This document shows positions 46,288 through 57,457 of a stretch of 64,000 bases of DNA, piece by piece. This DNA comes from Kryptolebias marmoratus (taxonomy: Eukaryota; Chordata; Actinopteri; Cyprinodontiformes; Rivulidae): positions 11,944,933 to 12,008,932 of the forward strand of contig NC_051445.1 in assembly GCF_001649575.2 (NCBI RefSeq). Direction: 5' to 3'. Positions within the stretch are counted from its first letter, which is position 1; each line of letters opens with the position of its first letter. The notes below the pieces were generated by a model, which was not told where the DNA came from, ran no database searches, and worked only from the letters and a program-made list of their open reading frames with translations. The position numbers and the translations under genes were made by a program.

Positions 46288-46665
46288 GTGCTCTAACTCT
46301 GCAGCTGTATATCAGGAAGGTTAAACTCCACAGCTGGATAACTCATGGGTCAGGGGTGATCACTGGTGATTTCAGGGTGACGCGCTCAAAGGTCAAGGTC
46401 ACAGATGACCTTGTGCTCCAACTATGCAACCATGTAACGGAGAATAATTAAACTCCACAGCTGGATACTTCTTGGGCCAAGGGTGATCACCATTGATTTT
46501 AAGATGACAGGGTCAAAGGTCACCATCACAGTTGAGCTGGTGCTCTAACTCTTTAACAGTGTGACGTAGGAAAGTCAAACTGCACAGGTGGACACCTCGT
46601 GGGTCAAAGATGATGCCTGTTGGGTTCAAGGTTCATGGGGGTCAAAGGTCACAGGTAACCCCTAC
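46288..46665. repeat. Diverged ~126-bp tandem repeat, three units
   Basis: Units start near 46288, 46413 and 46540 with GTGCTCTAACT or GTGCTCCAACT. Each contains AACTCCACAGCTGGATA-like, TGGGTCA-like and GGGTCAAAGGTCA-like blocks in the same order. Periods are about 125 and 127 bases. Confidence 0.8.
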
Positions 46666-46689
46666 ATGTGACCCTTTTGGTTTCCTGTT

Positions 46690-46890
46690 GTGTCGGTTGG
46701 TTTGTTTGTCCGTCTGTCAGCAAAGATCGGGTAAAAACTAAAGAACAGATTTGGAGGAAATGTTGAAACAATAAAAAACGGATTAAGTGTTGGTTCTGAT
46801 CCAGATTCTGATCCGGATCGTCTCGTTATTTAATCCCGCTGTGGCCTCGGCGGAGGTTTGCTCTCTCCGAGTGCTTCTCGTTAAGTTTTC
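46690..46890 (+). repeat. Probable interspersed repeat ending GGCGGAGGTTTGCTCTCTCC
   Basis: The stretch contains TGTTTGTCCGTCTGTCAGCA, a GATCCAGATTCTGATCCGGA block and the closing motif, a combination I associate with common fish dispersed repeats. Only one copy is seen in this window. Confidence 0.45.
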
Positions 46891-47904
46891 AGCGAGTCCC
46901 TTGAACGTTCATCGCTCCTTCATTTTGGAATTTTGCTAATTAATTGTTGAACTTGTTCCGTTACTAAAGTGACATATTGTTAGTTTCTCACACAGCATGA
47001 TCCTGTTTATTTCTTTCAAAAAAAGAAGAAGGTTCAAACGTCACCCAGAACCTGTCTGTGTTTTCCTCCCTCAGGCTAAAAACACGCATGTTAGGTTAAT
47101 TAGTGGTTTGAACAGGATGGAGTGGAAAATGGTTTAAAAATAACCCAAGCTTCCCTTCTGTAGCTTCATTTGTGCTTTAAGAAAAGATATCAACCCAATT
47201 GTTTCCACTAAGATGCTTCTCTGAAGGCTTAGATTCGAAAGGCAATCAAGCAGATTGAGACGTCGGCGCCTTTTCTTTTAATAAAGACAAGTCCCCACAC
47301 GCAGATAAAGCTACAGCGAGAAGATATTAAGCAGCTCCGGCCCTGGGGAGAGCTCTCGGACGGTTTTGCTGGAAGCAGCAGAACAATTCTCAGTTTTCTA
47401 AATCAACCTTTTTATTTATTTTTTTTTATTTCATTGTTCGCCGCTGCCCTCCTCTTCCTCAACGACAGCCATGGGGGGTGGGGGGGTGATGGAAGAGGGT
47501 TGAGGCGGTGCGACAGTATTTCAGGCAAACGGTGATATAGATGCGGGCTCTTTGTGTAATGGCCGTACCGCCGAGGCGCGGGGACGCCGCGGCCCGGCTG
47601 AAGTGCTTGTTAGCGCTAACTGCTTCCCTGATGGACCCATTTGGGCACGTCCCGCAGGAGTTCGGCCTCGAAGAAAACGAGCTCTCTTTCTGCTGAAAGC
47701 CGAGTGCTTCGTTCCCCCCCCAAAAAAGTTTCTGCAACAAAGACTGCATGATTAGAAGTGATTTATAGCGGTGTTTCGGTTTGTTTTCTCCTCTCTGTGG
47801 CTTTCTGCTCAGTTTTATGAGCACGAAAGGACAGAAATGAGGCTATTATTCACACGGTACGATTCGCTGTAACATATTTGACCCATTTTAACCCCAATTT
47901 GGAG
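46890..47904. other. Intergenic DNA
   Basis: No exon or bounded repeat was recognised. Confidence 0.4.
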
Positions 47905-48330
47905 ATGACTGTGTGTCTTTGACTGTCTGTTAGCAAAATATCTCATGAACCAGTTTAATGAGGCTCCCGCTAAACGATCGATGGATCCACGTCTACGACC
48001 GGCTAACCTTTCTGAAGCAGCCTTGGCAAACGCCAAACCGCCTGCGACGCCGTCTGTTTTGCAGGCGTCCGGCTGAACATCGGGCTGGTAGTATCCGAGG
48101 GTCGTCCTCAACACGTCCTCATTGCTGGGAATCTCTCGTCATCACGTGGGATTATTTCGAAGGTTTGGCCAAAACGGCTCTTATTGTCGTCCATACGTTC
48201 ATGGCAGAAAGAAAGAGAAACTCTGGCACGAACAGGCGGCGGGCGATGTGCGTTCCTCCAAGGACCGCCGTGCCTTTCGTCTGTGACGAAACGATGCTTC
48301 TAGTAATCTGTAACTCCTGGTTATGCGCTT
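47905..48330 (+). repeat. Dispersed repeat family B, copy
   Basis: It starts GTCTGTTAGCAAAATATCTC, continues with CGGCTAACCTTTCTGAAG and a GGTAGTATCCGAGGGTCG block, and closes with GGGCGATGTGCG...CCTCCAAGGACCGC, in the same order as at 8865 and 59390. It lies directly upstream of the broken S100 gene. Confidence 0.7.
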
Positions 48331-48420
48331 CGGTTGTAGAGTATCTAGGAAGGCAAAGCCATCATGGAAAAACAAATGTTCAGCAGCAATGATTGATCTC
48401 CTTCGCCAGGACTGCTTCGC

Positions 48421-48482
48421 TATAAAAGCCCAGGAAGGGCTCTTCTTCCTCTCACCTGATCTCTGAAGGACACCCCGAGCAG
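48421..48482 (+). promoter_or_regulatory. TATA box and noncoding exon 1 of the broken S100 gene
   Basis: TATAAAAG at 48421-48428 is a canonical TATA box. About 25-30 bases later a 5'UTR exon would start and end at the donor GAGCAG|GTGAGG (48482/48483). This three-exon plan with a noncoding first exon is standard for S100 genes. Confidence 0.65.
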
Positions 48483-49138
48483 GTGAGGTCCGAGTACAGA
48501 TGCCCGGATTGATGTTCTTTACGGTCAGAGAGGATTTCCCCCCCGTTCTCCTCGTCTCTCTGTCCTTCCAGCTCACGATGGAATCCGCCATCGGCGTGCT
48601 GGTGTCCCAGTTCGAGGCGTACGCCGGCAGCGATGCCTCCTCCGACACGCTGAGCAGGGACGAGTTCTGCAGACTCATCAAGTCATAGCTACCCAACTTC
48701 GTCAAGGTAACAAGCAAGTAAAGCGCCGCTAGACGGTTTTGAACTCCCTCTCTTCCGTGGATTAAAGCTAAAAAAAAAAATTAATTTGTCTGTCTGAAGA
48801 CTAAATGATTCTTTTACTCTGGTCCAGATTTAATGAGCTACGGCCCGCCTGGTTTGGATGTTTCTCTCTCTGCCAGGCAGAGTTTCATCTTGCTTTTAGA
48901 AGCGAAACAGAAGCGATGATGTTTGTGAGTCTGTCGTGTCCTCCGTATGAACTTTGCCTTTGGATACAAAAACCTCTTTTTAGGACACTATTTACCTTAG
49001 CTTAGAAATCGCTCATACATATATGATTGTTTAACTGTATTATCGACTGGTGTAAACCTCCTGTGTTGAGTTGGAGGATAAAAACCTTTCTGTGGCGTTA
49101 CGTTTTGTTACTGATCTGTTTTCAGGGAACCCATAAAA

Positions 49139-49369
49139 GTTTAGACCAGGGGGTAGGAAACCCTGGTCCTCGAGTGTCCCTATCCTGCATGTTTTCCTTG
49201 TTTCTCTGCTCCAACACACCTGATTCAGTGGTTAAATCACCTCTTCCTGTTCTGCAGAAGCCTGTTAATCACCTGTTGATTCAAATCAGGTGTGTTGGAG
49301 CAGAGGAACAAGTAAAACCTGCAGGACGGTGGCCCTCCAGGACCAGGGTTGGAGACCCCTGGTTTAGAC
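49139..49369 (-). mobile_element. Palindromic hAT MITE, family D copy 4, exact TSD
   Basis: The element (49147-49361) begins CAGGGG and ends CCCCTG and is flanked on both sides by GTTTAGAC (49139-49146 and 49362-49369). This eight-base duplication with CAGGGG ends places family D in the hAT superfamily. It lies in the intron of the broken S100 gene, in the orientation of the copy at 35212. Confidence 0.92.
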
Positions 49370-49884
49370 GATGCAAGAGATTTTTTTTATATATTGATTT
49401 TTTTTTTTGTTTGTTTGGGTTGAGTTCTGGTCCGGTCCTGCATGTTTCCACAGTCCTTGTTTCTAGTTTCTCTCCTACCACCCGTCTTTGTTGGTAATCA
49501 GCACACCTGTTCTCACTCAGTAATCACCCCTCTAACGCCACACTTCCTGCTCTTTCCGCAGCTCTTTGTCTGATTGTCTGTTAACTCTTCTCTTGGCTTC
49601 TCAGTGTAGTTTTGTTATTTGAAAAAAAAAAAAAAAGTCCTGCTGAGCCCCTGAAACATGCCTCCTTAGCGCTTGAACCCGGGTCATAACTCATCGCGCA
49701 CCGAACGGAATATGATATTTATTTACCAATTTCTCATTTCTTTGCAAATATTTTTTCAGAAAATTACTTTTTTTCCCCTTTTCTTTCTGAAAGTGGTACA
49801 GCAGGGGAGGAAGGGTTAATGGCTCACATTTCAGAAACATTCGGGCAAGTTCTTGGTGCTTTTGTTCGAACGCACCAAGAACTT

Positions 49885-50030
49885 TATCAGTCGATCGATC
49901 ATTTATTCATACAGCCCCTTCCACGGCCAATTAAGGTGACCAAAGTGCTTTACAATTAAAAACTGTAGACAGGCTTGGTATAAAACCATTAAAGCAGACA
50001 ACAACATAAATAAGAAGAGTTGCTATTAAA
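49885..50030. repeat. Interspersed repeat with ACCAAAGTGCTTTACA motif
   Basis: TTTATTCATACAGCCCCTTCC...GACCAAAGTGCTTTACAATT is typical of the 3' ends of teleost LINE/SINE elements. A related fragment is at 63705-63775. Confidence 0.6.
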
Positions 50031-50652
50031 AGAAAATGGCACTACATCCTGTTTTTCAGTGTTTATAACTGAAAAACATGTTTGGGTCTATAGTTGTTGT
50101 GCTTGGAGACAATCTGAAATAAGCTGATGGTTCGACAGGAAACGGCTCGATATTCTAAACGTCCTCCATTAAAAAAAGGGAAAGAAGGACCGTCCCACTC
50201 CTCATGTTAGCCACTCCTGCCTCCTTGTGACCTGTGTTGTCCTCCAGCAGAGTGCACACGCTCCTCGCGAGGCCCGACAGAGGATCCGAGGCTGCCTTTT
50301 CCAGCTGTGGAAAATTCCACGTGTTTCCTCTTCGCCTCGCAGCCGAGATGAGCTCAGCGGCCACAAGATGGCGGCAGAGTCAGCCGGGTTGTCGCGCCTG
50401 TCCGGCCCCCGGTTTGCTTCTGTCCCCAAATAACGCGGGGTCGTCTGCCGGCTGTCAGAGTTGAAGGGGGGGCAGTTTTATCATCTCACACGTGTGGTTT
50501 CCTGTTCTACCCTCAGATCGCCGCTGACCCTGCTGCCGTCGACCGACTCATGAGCCTCATTGGACAGGAACATTGATGGAGAGCTCAGCTTCCTGGAGTT
50601 CTGGCAGCTGATTGGGCAGCTTGCAAGCAAGCATGGGGGCTTCGGCCAATAG

Positions 50653-53600
50653 AGTGTCCTCACATGCCCCCCAACCCCAACCCCAACTCTCATGTGTTGC
50701 TGTTTGCTGCGTATATCAAGAAAAGAGAACTCGTCCAAATCATCCCTGTCAGTTTCAGCTGGGGAGTGTATTATTTCCTCTAATCTCCAACAAAAAGGGC
50801 TGTTTAAACTGAGTCAAACGCAGCGCAGCATGAGAACCAGACCCTCTGCGGTTCCCCACACACACAGTCTCACACACACACACACACACACACACAAGGC
50901 GACATGCGCTCACAAGCCTGAAGTTAAGCCGATTGCGAATGCTGTGTGAAAGCTCAGGGGGTGCCACAGATTCCTGGAAAACTTCACCTTCCTCCAGCAC
51001 ACACACGCCCCGACAAGTGGCAGATGAGCAGGATGTGATGTTTCAATCCGAACAATAAAATAAAATAAAATTTAAAAAAAACAAGCAAAATGTCAAAGTG
51101 TGTGTGTGTGCTCACTGGCTCCAGTCGCTGCATTTGTCTCAGCTTAGGTTTATGTCGATTTTCAGGGTGTGGCTTGAGTACATCTGTCTGCTTAGAGAGC
51201 TCTGTACACACACACACACACACACGTACACGCACAGACACAAGTTCGGACAGCAGGAGACACATAGAGCCTGCAAAAGGGAGGTTTACGGGGACCGACA
51301 GTCAAACGAAGGAGCTCGTAAAAGTTTCTTTTTTTTCCTGAACAAAAGGGATGTTTGTGAGAAATAAAGTGTGTTGCTTAAGCTGCGCCTCTTTCCACAT
51401 TCCTCTCCCAGGCACACGCCCTATGACAACGAGAGGGGAAAAACACACACACTCACACACACTCACAAAAAAAGAAAAAAAAAAGTTGGCTTGAGTGGAA
51501 GCTCAATCACGGGAAAGATATGTGCTGCCGGGTGATCTAGAGCAAAGCTGGTGAGGAGGATCTGCAGGGAGGGACGAAGAGCAGCTGCTGAAACAGTTTC
51601 TGTCGTCTTTTGTTCCCTTTTGCCGGAGGTGAGTCTGCTCTCTCTTTTTCTCAACAACTTCGCGCAGCAACTCTAGGCTGGTTATTGTCGAGTCCGAGCT
51701 ACTTTTTTTTTATTTTATTTTATTTTTTTAGGCAGATTAGTTCATTTGCTCCAACGTGTCATCAATGTTTTAGACTTTCTGAGTGTGTGCGGGCAGCTCG
51801 TCGGGCGCAGGGGTTGGGTTCCCCCCCCCAACCACCCCTTCTCTTGTCGGTAATCTAACTCCGATCCTTTTTACACGTCCGCACAAACCCGAGGCTCTAG
51901 TTAGTAATTTATTTATCCGCTGCATGTCAGTCCTCCCCCGCAGTCTGTCTACAAATTGCGAGGATTAGTTGGGGGCTAAATCTGACACGAGGAGCTGACT
52001 CGTCATGTGAGGAGTTGGCGTCCGCGCCGTGATCCCCCCGTAAGCGAGATTGGATTTTTCAGATCGCATCGGGCCTGAATTATTCAGGTTTTTAGATTAG
52101 ACTCCGTAGCTGCGGCCCGTGACAGGTGACAGGAAGCGAGCCCGACACACCTCGCCGGAGCCGATCGATCGCTGATCGAGATCAAGAAACGTATACGTGT
52201 GTGTTTAAAATTTGTATATGTGTGCTTTTAAAAAAAAAAAAGCAGAAAAAAAATCTGGTTTTAAAGGCAGTTTTTCCTTCTTCTGCGGGCTGCTCAGGGG
52301 AGTGCCGGGTGGGTCGCCGAACCAGTTCGAACACGAAAAGTCTTTTCAGCCTCTTAAACCCCCGTCACTAAGGTTTTCTCACGAGGTGTCATTTTAAAAT
52401 CGAGCTGAAACTAGTCCAAGAACTAGAATCAACACTGATGACGTTAAAAAGTGCAACAGAAAAAAGCAACTAAAAGTGACTTTTTCAAAGATTGCTCATA
52501 ATCACACACTCCTAAAAGCAAAAAAAAAAGAGTTTGAAATTATGAGTTCCCTCTTTTTCACCTTCTGAGTTTTGCTAATGTTGGAGTTTAGTTTGGATTT
52601 ATGAACAGTGGAGCTGAAAACTGGAACCATTTCAGAGGAGACTAAATTCCTTGTTTAATTAGAAACAGCAGCAACAAAAACCTTCTTCAATAAGGGAAAA
52701 AAAAAAGGTTGTCTCGGTTGTCGTCAACAAGTCGGTTTGTTTCTTAATTTCATCCAGATTTAAAACGCAGATTGAAACGACGCTGGTTCTCGGGGTCCGG
52801 ATTTCTCAGCCTCGCTGTCCGAGGAGCGAAGCTGCTCTGCTCCTTGGTTTTTTTTGGACGCTCGTGTCTTCCTAAAGACGCCGAGAAGTCAGCGTCGCTC
52901 GTCTTGTGTCTCGCTGAGAGACGTGAGGCCTGCGGCCTGCGGCCTGCGGCCTGCGACGCCGTCCCGTCAAGCTTGCGGGCAAGCGGCCTTCTGTGGTTCT
53001 GCCGGGCAGGGCCGGAATGGCGGCCATCAGCGCCCTGGTGAGGGCGGAGCTCGGATGTGTCCAGGTGACCCTGCTGGGACCGTTTTGTTGCACTAAATTG
53101 TCCAAAACACACAAAAAAAAACAACAAATTTAGGCGTGTCTCTGTCGCCTCGCAAGCAAGAAAGTCTTGAGTTTGAATCTGTGTTAGGTTAACTGGACCT
53201 ATCCGAGGTGTGTGTGTGTGTGTGTGTGTGTGTCTCCGGGGTGTGCCTCACCTCCCACTCCCTGACTGACTGCTGGGATTATTTGCAGACTGGATTTTAT
53301 TGTTCTAATCCCAGTCGTAATTTTGCATTTAGTAGCTGGCCTCGGGGATCTGAACCAGCTCTGGGATCTAATGTCAAAAGATCTTAACTGTCTCCACTTC
53401 TTTAAGGGTCACGATTAAAAGCCTAGACTCATAAAACGGAGCTCATTGTGAGGTAAACGTCAGAACAGCAACAACAAAAAAAATGTTAACAGCGTCCCAT
53501 CTGCAACTCTGGGCCCTTTAAGAACTCATAAAACGAGGGAAAAAGAAAAAAGAAGTTCCTTTTTTTTCCTCCTTTTTCTTACAAAATGAGTAAAACATTT

Positions 53601-54730
53601 CCAGCTGGAGTTTCGAAGCAGACCGGCTCTAAGTCAGACGTCGCTGAATAAACACACAGTGAAACACCGCAGAAGAGGCAAACAGAACCAGGTCGCACAA
53701 ACAACACAATGAGCGGGGCCTCGCTCGAGCATTCATTCCTCTTGAGTCATTCTCATCTCCGCACGCTCTCAACCGGAGCATATGCGTGTATGAGTGTGTG
53801 TGTGTGTGCCGAGGGGCTGTTGGAGACCTTCAGAAACCCCCGTCTGCTCTCAAACCACACACACACACGAACACACACCAGGCCGCTTATTACTGCTAAC
53901 GTTTCCTTTATTTGTTGTGCTGCAGCCCCGATGCCTCCGGCTCTGACTGCGAGGCTCCTGCTCTCAGGTTGCAGTTCTCCCTCAACCCTTTTTTTTCGCC
54001 GTCTGGCCGGTTGCTGCGGAGGTGTCGGAGCAGCCGCAGCGGCCTGTTGACTAATAACTCACAGCATGCAAGTGACAGATGTTCACTTGATGGGTGTGTG
54101 TGTGTGTGTGAGAGAGTGTGTCGGCATGGCAGGAAGACATGAAACAAAATCCAGGGTTTGGATGCTGCCTCCTTCCCACTAATTAGGTTAATGCAGCAGA
54201 AGTCCTAATTGTCTTTCTGTCAATGTGTGTGTGTGTGTGTGTCTTTCTGTTTGGGGGAGCAGTGTAAGTATTGAGGTGTGGCATCTGTGTCAGATAGGAG
54301 ATCTACCAGCTTCTACAGTTACTCCCAACACCGCTGTCATTAGCCAGGCCATGGCTGCCACCGCCGCCGCCGACGCTGCTGCTGATGGGTAGTTTCCATC
54401 CTGGAAATCCTGCAGCGAAGCATCACCCCCCCACACACACACACACACCACCCCCCTGCAGATGCTTATCGACTCTGCTCGAGTAACATTTGTCCAGGTC
54501 TTGTGTTCTTTTCGATGGCAGCTGCCCCGAGGTTCCTCTCAGAGCAGACCTCTGCGTTGTCGGGGCCGAAGGCCCGGTTGCGCGCGAACCAGCCGCCGTC
54601 CGCAAAACACGCTAATAATTTCCCTAAAACGCTGTGTCAAAGAACGATTCAGAACTCCTAGGGAGAGGTCCAGTGGAAAGGTTACGAGCAGCTAATGTAT
54701 TATTTACAGACAGCTCTTTTAATTGGGGGG
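50653..54730. other. Intergenic DNA in the S100 cluster
   Basis: No coding exon was recognised. CA/TG microsatellites are frequent (50871-50896, 51202-51225, 53207-53232, 54224-54241). A donor-like GCCGGAG|GTGAGT at 51628/51629 could end a noncoding first exon of the next S100 gene, but that is a guess. Confidence 0.4.
52927..52954. repeat. (GGCCTGC)4 heptanucleotide repeat
   Basis: Four perfect copies of GGCCTGC are seen. Confidence 0.95.
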
Positions 54731-54734
54731 GCAG

Positions 54735-54990
54735 TCGAACTTTGACCTGACTGATGAGCTAACCGCTAGCTGAAATGCTAAAGCTAGCAGCAGCTTGCAA
54801 ATAATAACCAAAACAACAATGTGAAATTGAGCACGGCTTAAAGGTTTAAAAGGTTGCTTTTGTGTGAACTGCTACAAATTATTATAGAGGAGTTGTTTTC
54901 CACTTTGAGTCCCGCTCAGACTAGCCGTTAGCTCGTCAGTCCGGTCAGAGTTCAGCTCTGTACCTACAACAGGACGCTAAGCTCCATTTA
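54735..54990. repeat. Foldback repeat family C, internally shortened copy
   Basis: The left arm GACTGATGAGCTAACCGCTA is answered on the right by TAGCCGTTAGCTCGTCAGTC, with AT-rich sequence between. Confidence 0.7.
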
Positions 54991-56229
54991 AACAAATAAA
55001 TCTCTTTCACTTTGAAACATATATATTGTAAAATATGTTGAAATGCCGTAGTCTTGGCTGTTTAAGGGAAATTAACGTCTTTCACCACTTTTGAGCAACA
55101 AGAATTTTGACAGCTCTTACAAAAATTAATTTTAAAGGACAACAAGTCGTTTCTGCAGCTTTCTTTTTCAGTTGCAACATTGTTGTCATGTTTAAAACAC
55201 ATGAAAATGTGGCACCTAAACACTTTGTGTCGTTTGTCATCTTCTAAAACCGGCGCTTTTAACAGTTTGCAGCTGTGAGCGGCTTGTTTTCAGCGCCGCA
55301 GGCGAGAATCGAGTTTCGATTTTCGGTTTTCTTTCGACGGAACACGGAAACAGTTCTAGATTTTGGTCAAATTTCAAAAGTAGAGAGAAGAAACTCAAAC
55401 GAACGAGACCAAAACAAAACAAAAAACGATATTTTGCCATCTGTGTTGTTTGTTGACCAATGTGAAGGATGTTAAACTGAATAGAAAATATTTAAATAAA
55501 TAAAAACTCCATTCCACCAGAAAGAATAATCAGTTCAGACGTGCAGTAGATTGGGAAAGTTTTAAAAATAAAAGGTCCAGACAAGGTTACAAGATGGCCG
55601 ATTTAAAGTCCTGATGTTGCTGAAGAATGGTTCATGTAAATAAAATTACCACCAGCGTGGAACCAATCCTGTTCCACGCTTCTCGTCGTGCGACGGCGTC
55701 ACGGATCGTGGGAGCGTGACCCGGGAGCATGAGATGGCATTGTGCAGTTTTTGTGCTTGGCTGGTTGGGGATGTTTTCAGCTCGTCCATGTGTGCAGGGT
55801 GTGAGGAGCAGCAGCGGCGGCAGCAGACGGGTACTGGGCTGTAATCTGAACTTTGAGCCCAACAAGTGTTTTTCAGGATCGGATGTCTGCCGTCAGAGAT
55901 TATTGCTTCCTTTGTGCCTAACTTTAGCGTCTCCCCTTCGCTTCAGCCCTCCATTGCACCCTCGTTCTACCTTCGTTTTCGTCACCTTTGCTCTCCCGGC
56001 CGCTCCTCGGCTCCATCCCGTTCCAACACCGTCTCATAATCAGTTTAGAATTCCTCATTTCTTTTCAACAATGTGTTTTTTTTTAAATGATCGTATGGTA
56101 ATTCTAGGTGAACTTCCTGTCTTAGCTCTAAAGTTTTTTTTATGACTCTTCAGTTCAAACAAATGAACACATTTTAGGCTTAAAATCCAAAGTCTTGATG
56201 CTTTAAAGCAGGGCTTTGTGGAAAGCTGA
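54991..56229. other. Intergenic DNA
   Basis: No exon or bounded repeat was recognised. Confidence 0.4.
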
Positions 56230-56530
56230 ACAATAAACATCTTACCTGTCGCAGATAGCTCCTTGAACGACCTCAGCGTGGAGAAACAGAGTTGAATTCT
56301 GAGCAGACTGACGAGCTAACGGACCGCAAAATATTTCCTAATGATTCACGTGATTAAAAAAATTAAAAAACTTTTATGTCCCTGTCAGTTCAAGATGGCG
56401 GCAATCCGTTTTGGTATGGACGCCCCTCTCCAGCTAGCCGTTAGCTCGTCAGTCCGGTCCAAATTAACCTCTTTTTTTTCCAAACCGGAGTCATTCAAAG
56501 AGCTATCTACAGCAGGAAAGATGATAAACG
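56230..56530. repeat. Foldback repeat family C, short copy
   Basis: ACATCTTACCTGTCGCAGAT and AGCTCCTTGAACGACCTCAG on the left, answered by AGCCGTTAGCTCGTCAGTCC and TTCAAAGAGCTATCTACAGC on the right. The whole is a roughly 300-base palindrome with diverged centre. Confidence 0.75.
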
Positions 56531-57101
56531 TTAGTATAAACTCCTTCGAGTTTTATTTCCTCGAGATCAAAATCTTCGGGAAGTCTCGTTTGTTCCTGTT
56601 CCTTTTTCAGGACAGAATCGACACGATCAAAAGAGCTAAACGTACAATGGAGCATTTTAACGAAACCTTTAAAAGAGCGGCGACGAGCGGCTTAAAGTTT
56701 CTGTGTTCTTCGGCTAAAATTCAGCGTTTCTGCCTAAAGGAATTGGTCTTCAGTGAAGCTCCGCATTTCAGTCCTCTTTTTCCTGGTTTTCTTTGCTCAG
56801 AGAGACGCATCGTAACTCTTAGAAGAGCTGCTCTCCCTTAAACGGATTATCGTAAACCGCAGAGCCGGGGTAAACGAGAAAAAAAGCAGAATTAGCGTAC
56901 ATGGTAGAAATGCTGCGAGGCCTACAAGAAAAGACCGTAAACTGGGGAAAATGTGCACAAGTAAACAGATATATATTCTGAATAATAGCTTCATTCTGCT
57001 GAAATTTACAGACAAATCTGGGTCAAACTTTATTTGGGTTCGACCTCCTTCCTGATTCTTACTCACTCCCCCCCGTCTTTCTGATTTCCTCTTCCAGAAA
57101 C

Positions 57102-57457
57102 ATGGAGTCAGCCATCCAGACGGTGGTAACAACGTTTCTTAAATCTGCCAGGGGGAAGGACAACCTCGACAGCAAATCCTTCCAGAAACTGGTCCAGAAA
57201 CAGCTCGGCGGCATCATGGAGGTGAGTCCGCGTCCGATTGTTTGTTGTTGTTCTCCGTCCGAACCGAAGCGTCTCTGACCCCCCCGCTGCCCTCCGTCCA
57301 GGACACGAACAGCAACTCGGCCATCAAGGAGATGCAGAAGGGTCTGGACGAGAACAACGACGGCAAGGTCGGCTTCCAGGAATACCTCACCCTGATTGGC
57401 TACGTGGCCACCAGTCTCAGCGAGAGCAAAAGCGGCTCCAACGCCAGCGCGCCGTAG
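57102..57457 (+). CDS. S100-family EF-hand calcium-binding protein
   Basis: Two coding exons, 57102-57221 and 57302-57457, with GT-AG borders and a phase-0 junction encode 91 residues, the usual S100 size. The start MESAIQTVVTTFLKSARG matches the S100 N-terminal helix. The first loop (about residues 15-22, SARGKDNL) is three residues shorter than the normal S100 pseudo-EF loop, as in S100A10. The second loop is canonical, DENNDGKVGFQE (residues 56-67), followed by YLTLIGYV. The tail is Ser-rich. S100 proteins act as dimers that expose a target groove on calcium binding. Here the first site is probably calcium-independent. Resemblance is spread over S100A10, A13 and A16, so I give no symbol. 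A noncoding first exon should lie upstream but was not identified. AATAAA is at about 57726. Confidence 0.88.

Larger units (their letters stand above)
48578..50652 (+). pseudogene. S100 EF-hand protein gene, disrupted (nonsense plus frameshift)
   Basis: Exon 2 (48572-48706) begins at ATG 48578 and reads MESAIGVLVSQFEAYAG, then LSRDEFCRLIKS, an S100-type first EF-hand. TAG at 48686-48688 then stands where other S100 proteins have a residue before LPNF; LPNFVK follows in frame up to the donor at 48707. Exon 3 starts at 50517 (acceptor CCTCAG), reads IAADPAAVDRLMS and hits TGA in frame. Read from one base later, the same stretch gives DRNIDGELSFLEFW, a good second calcium loop, then LIGQLASKHGGFGQ and a stop at 50652. 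Promoter and splice sites are intact, so decay is recent or the changes are assembly errors. Which S100 subfamily it comes from was not settled. Confidence 0.75.

Noticed and set aside
48686..48688. Programmed stop-codon read-through in the S100 gene
   Set aside because: The TAG-CTA context is suggestive, but a second, independent frameshift in exon 3 makes decay or sequence error far more likely.
50871..54250. Regularly spaced CA/TG tracts that could be mistaken for an array
   Set aside because: They are simple microsatellites of different lengths without conserved spacers; CRISPR arrays are not expected in a vertebrate genome.
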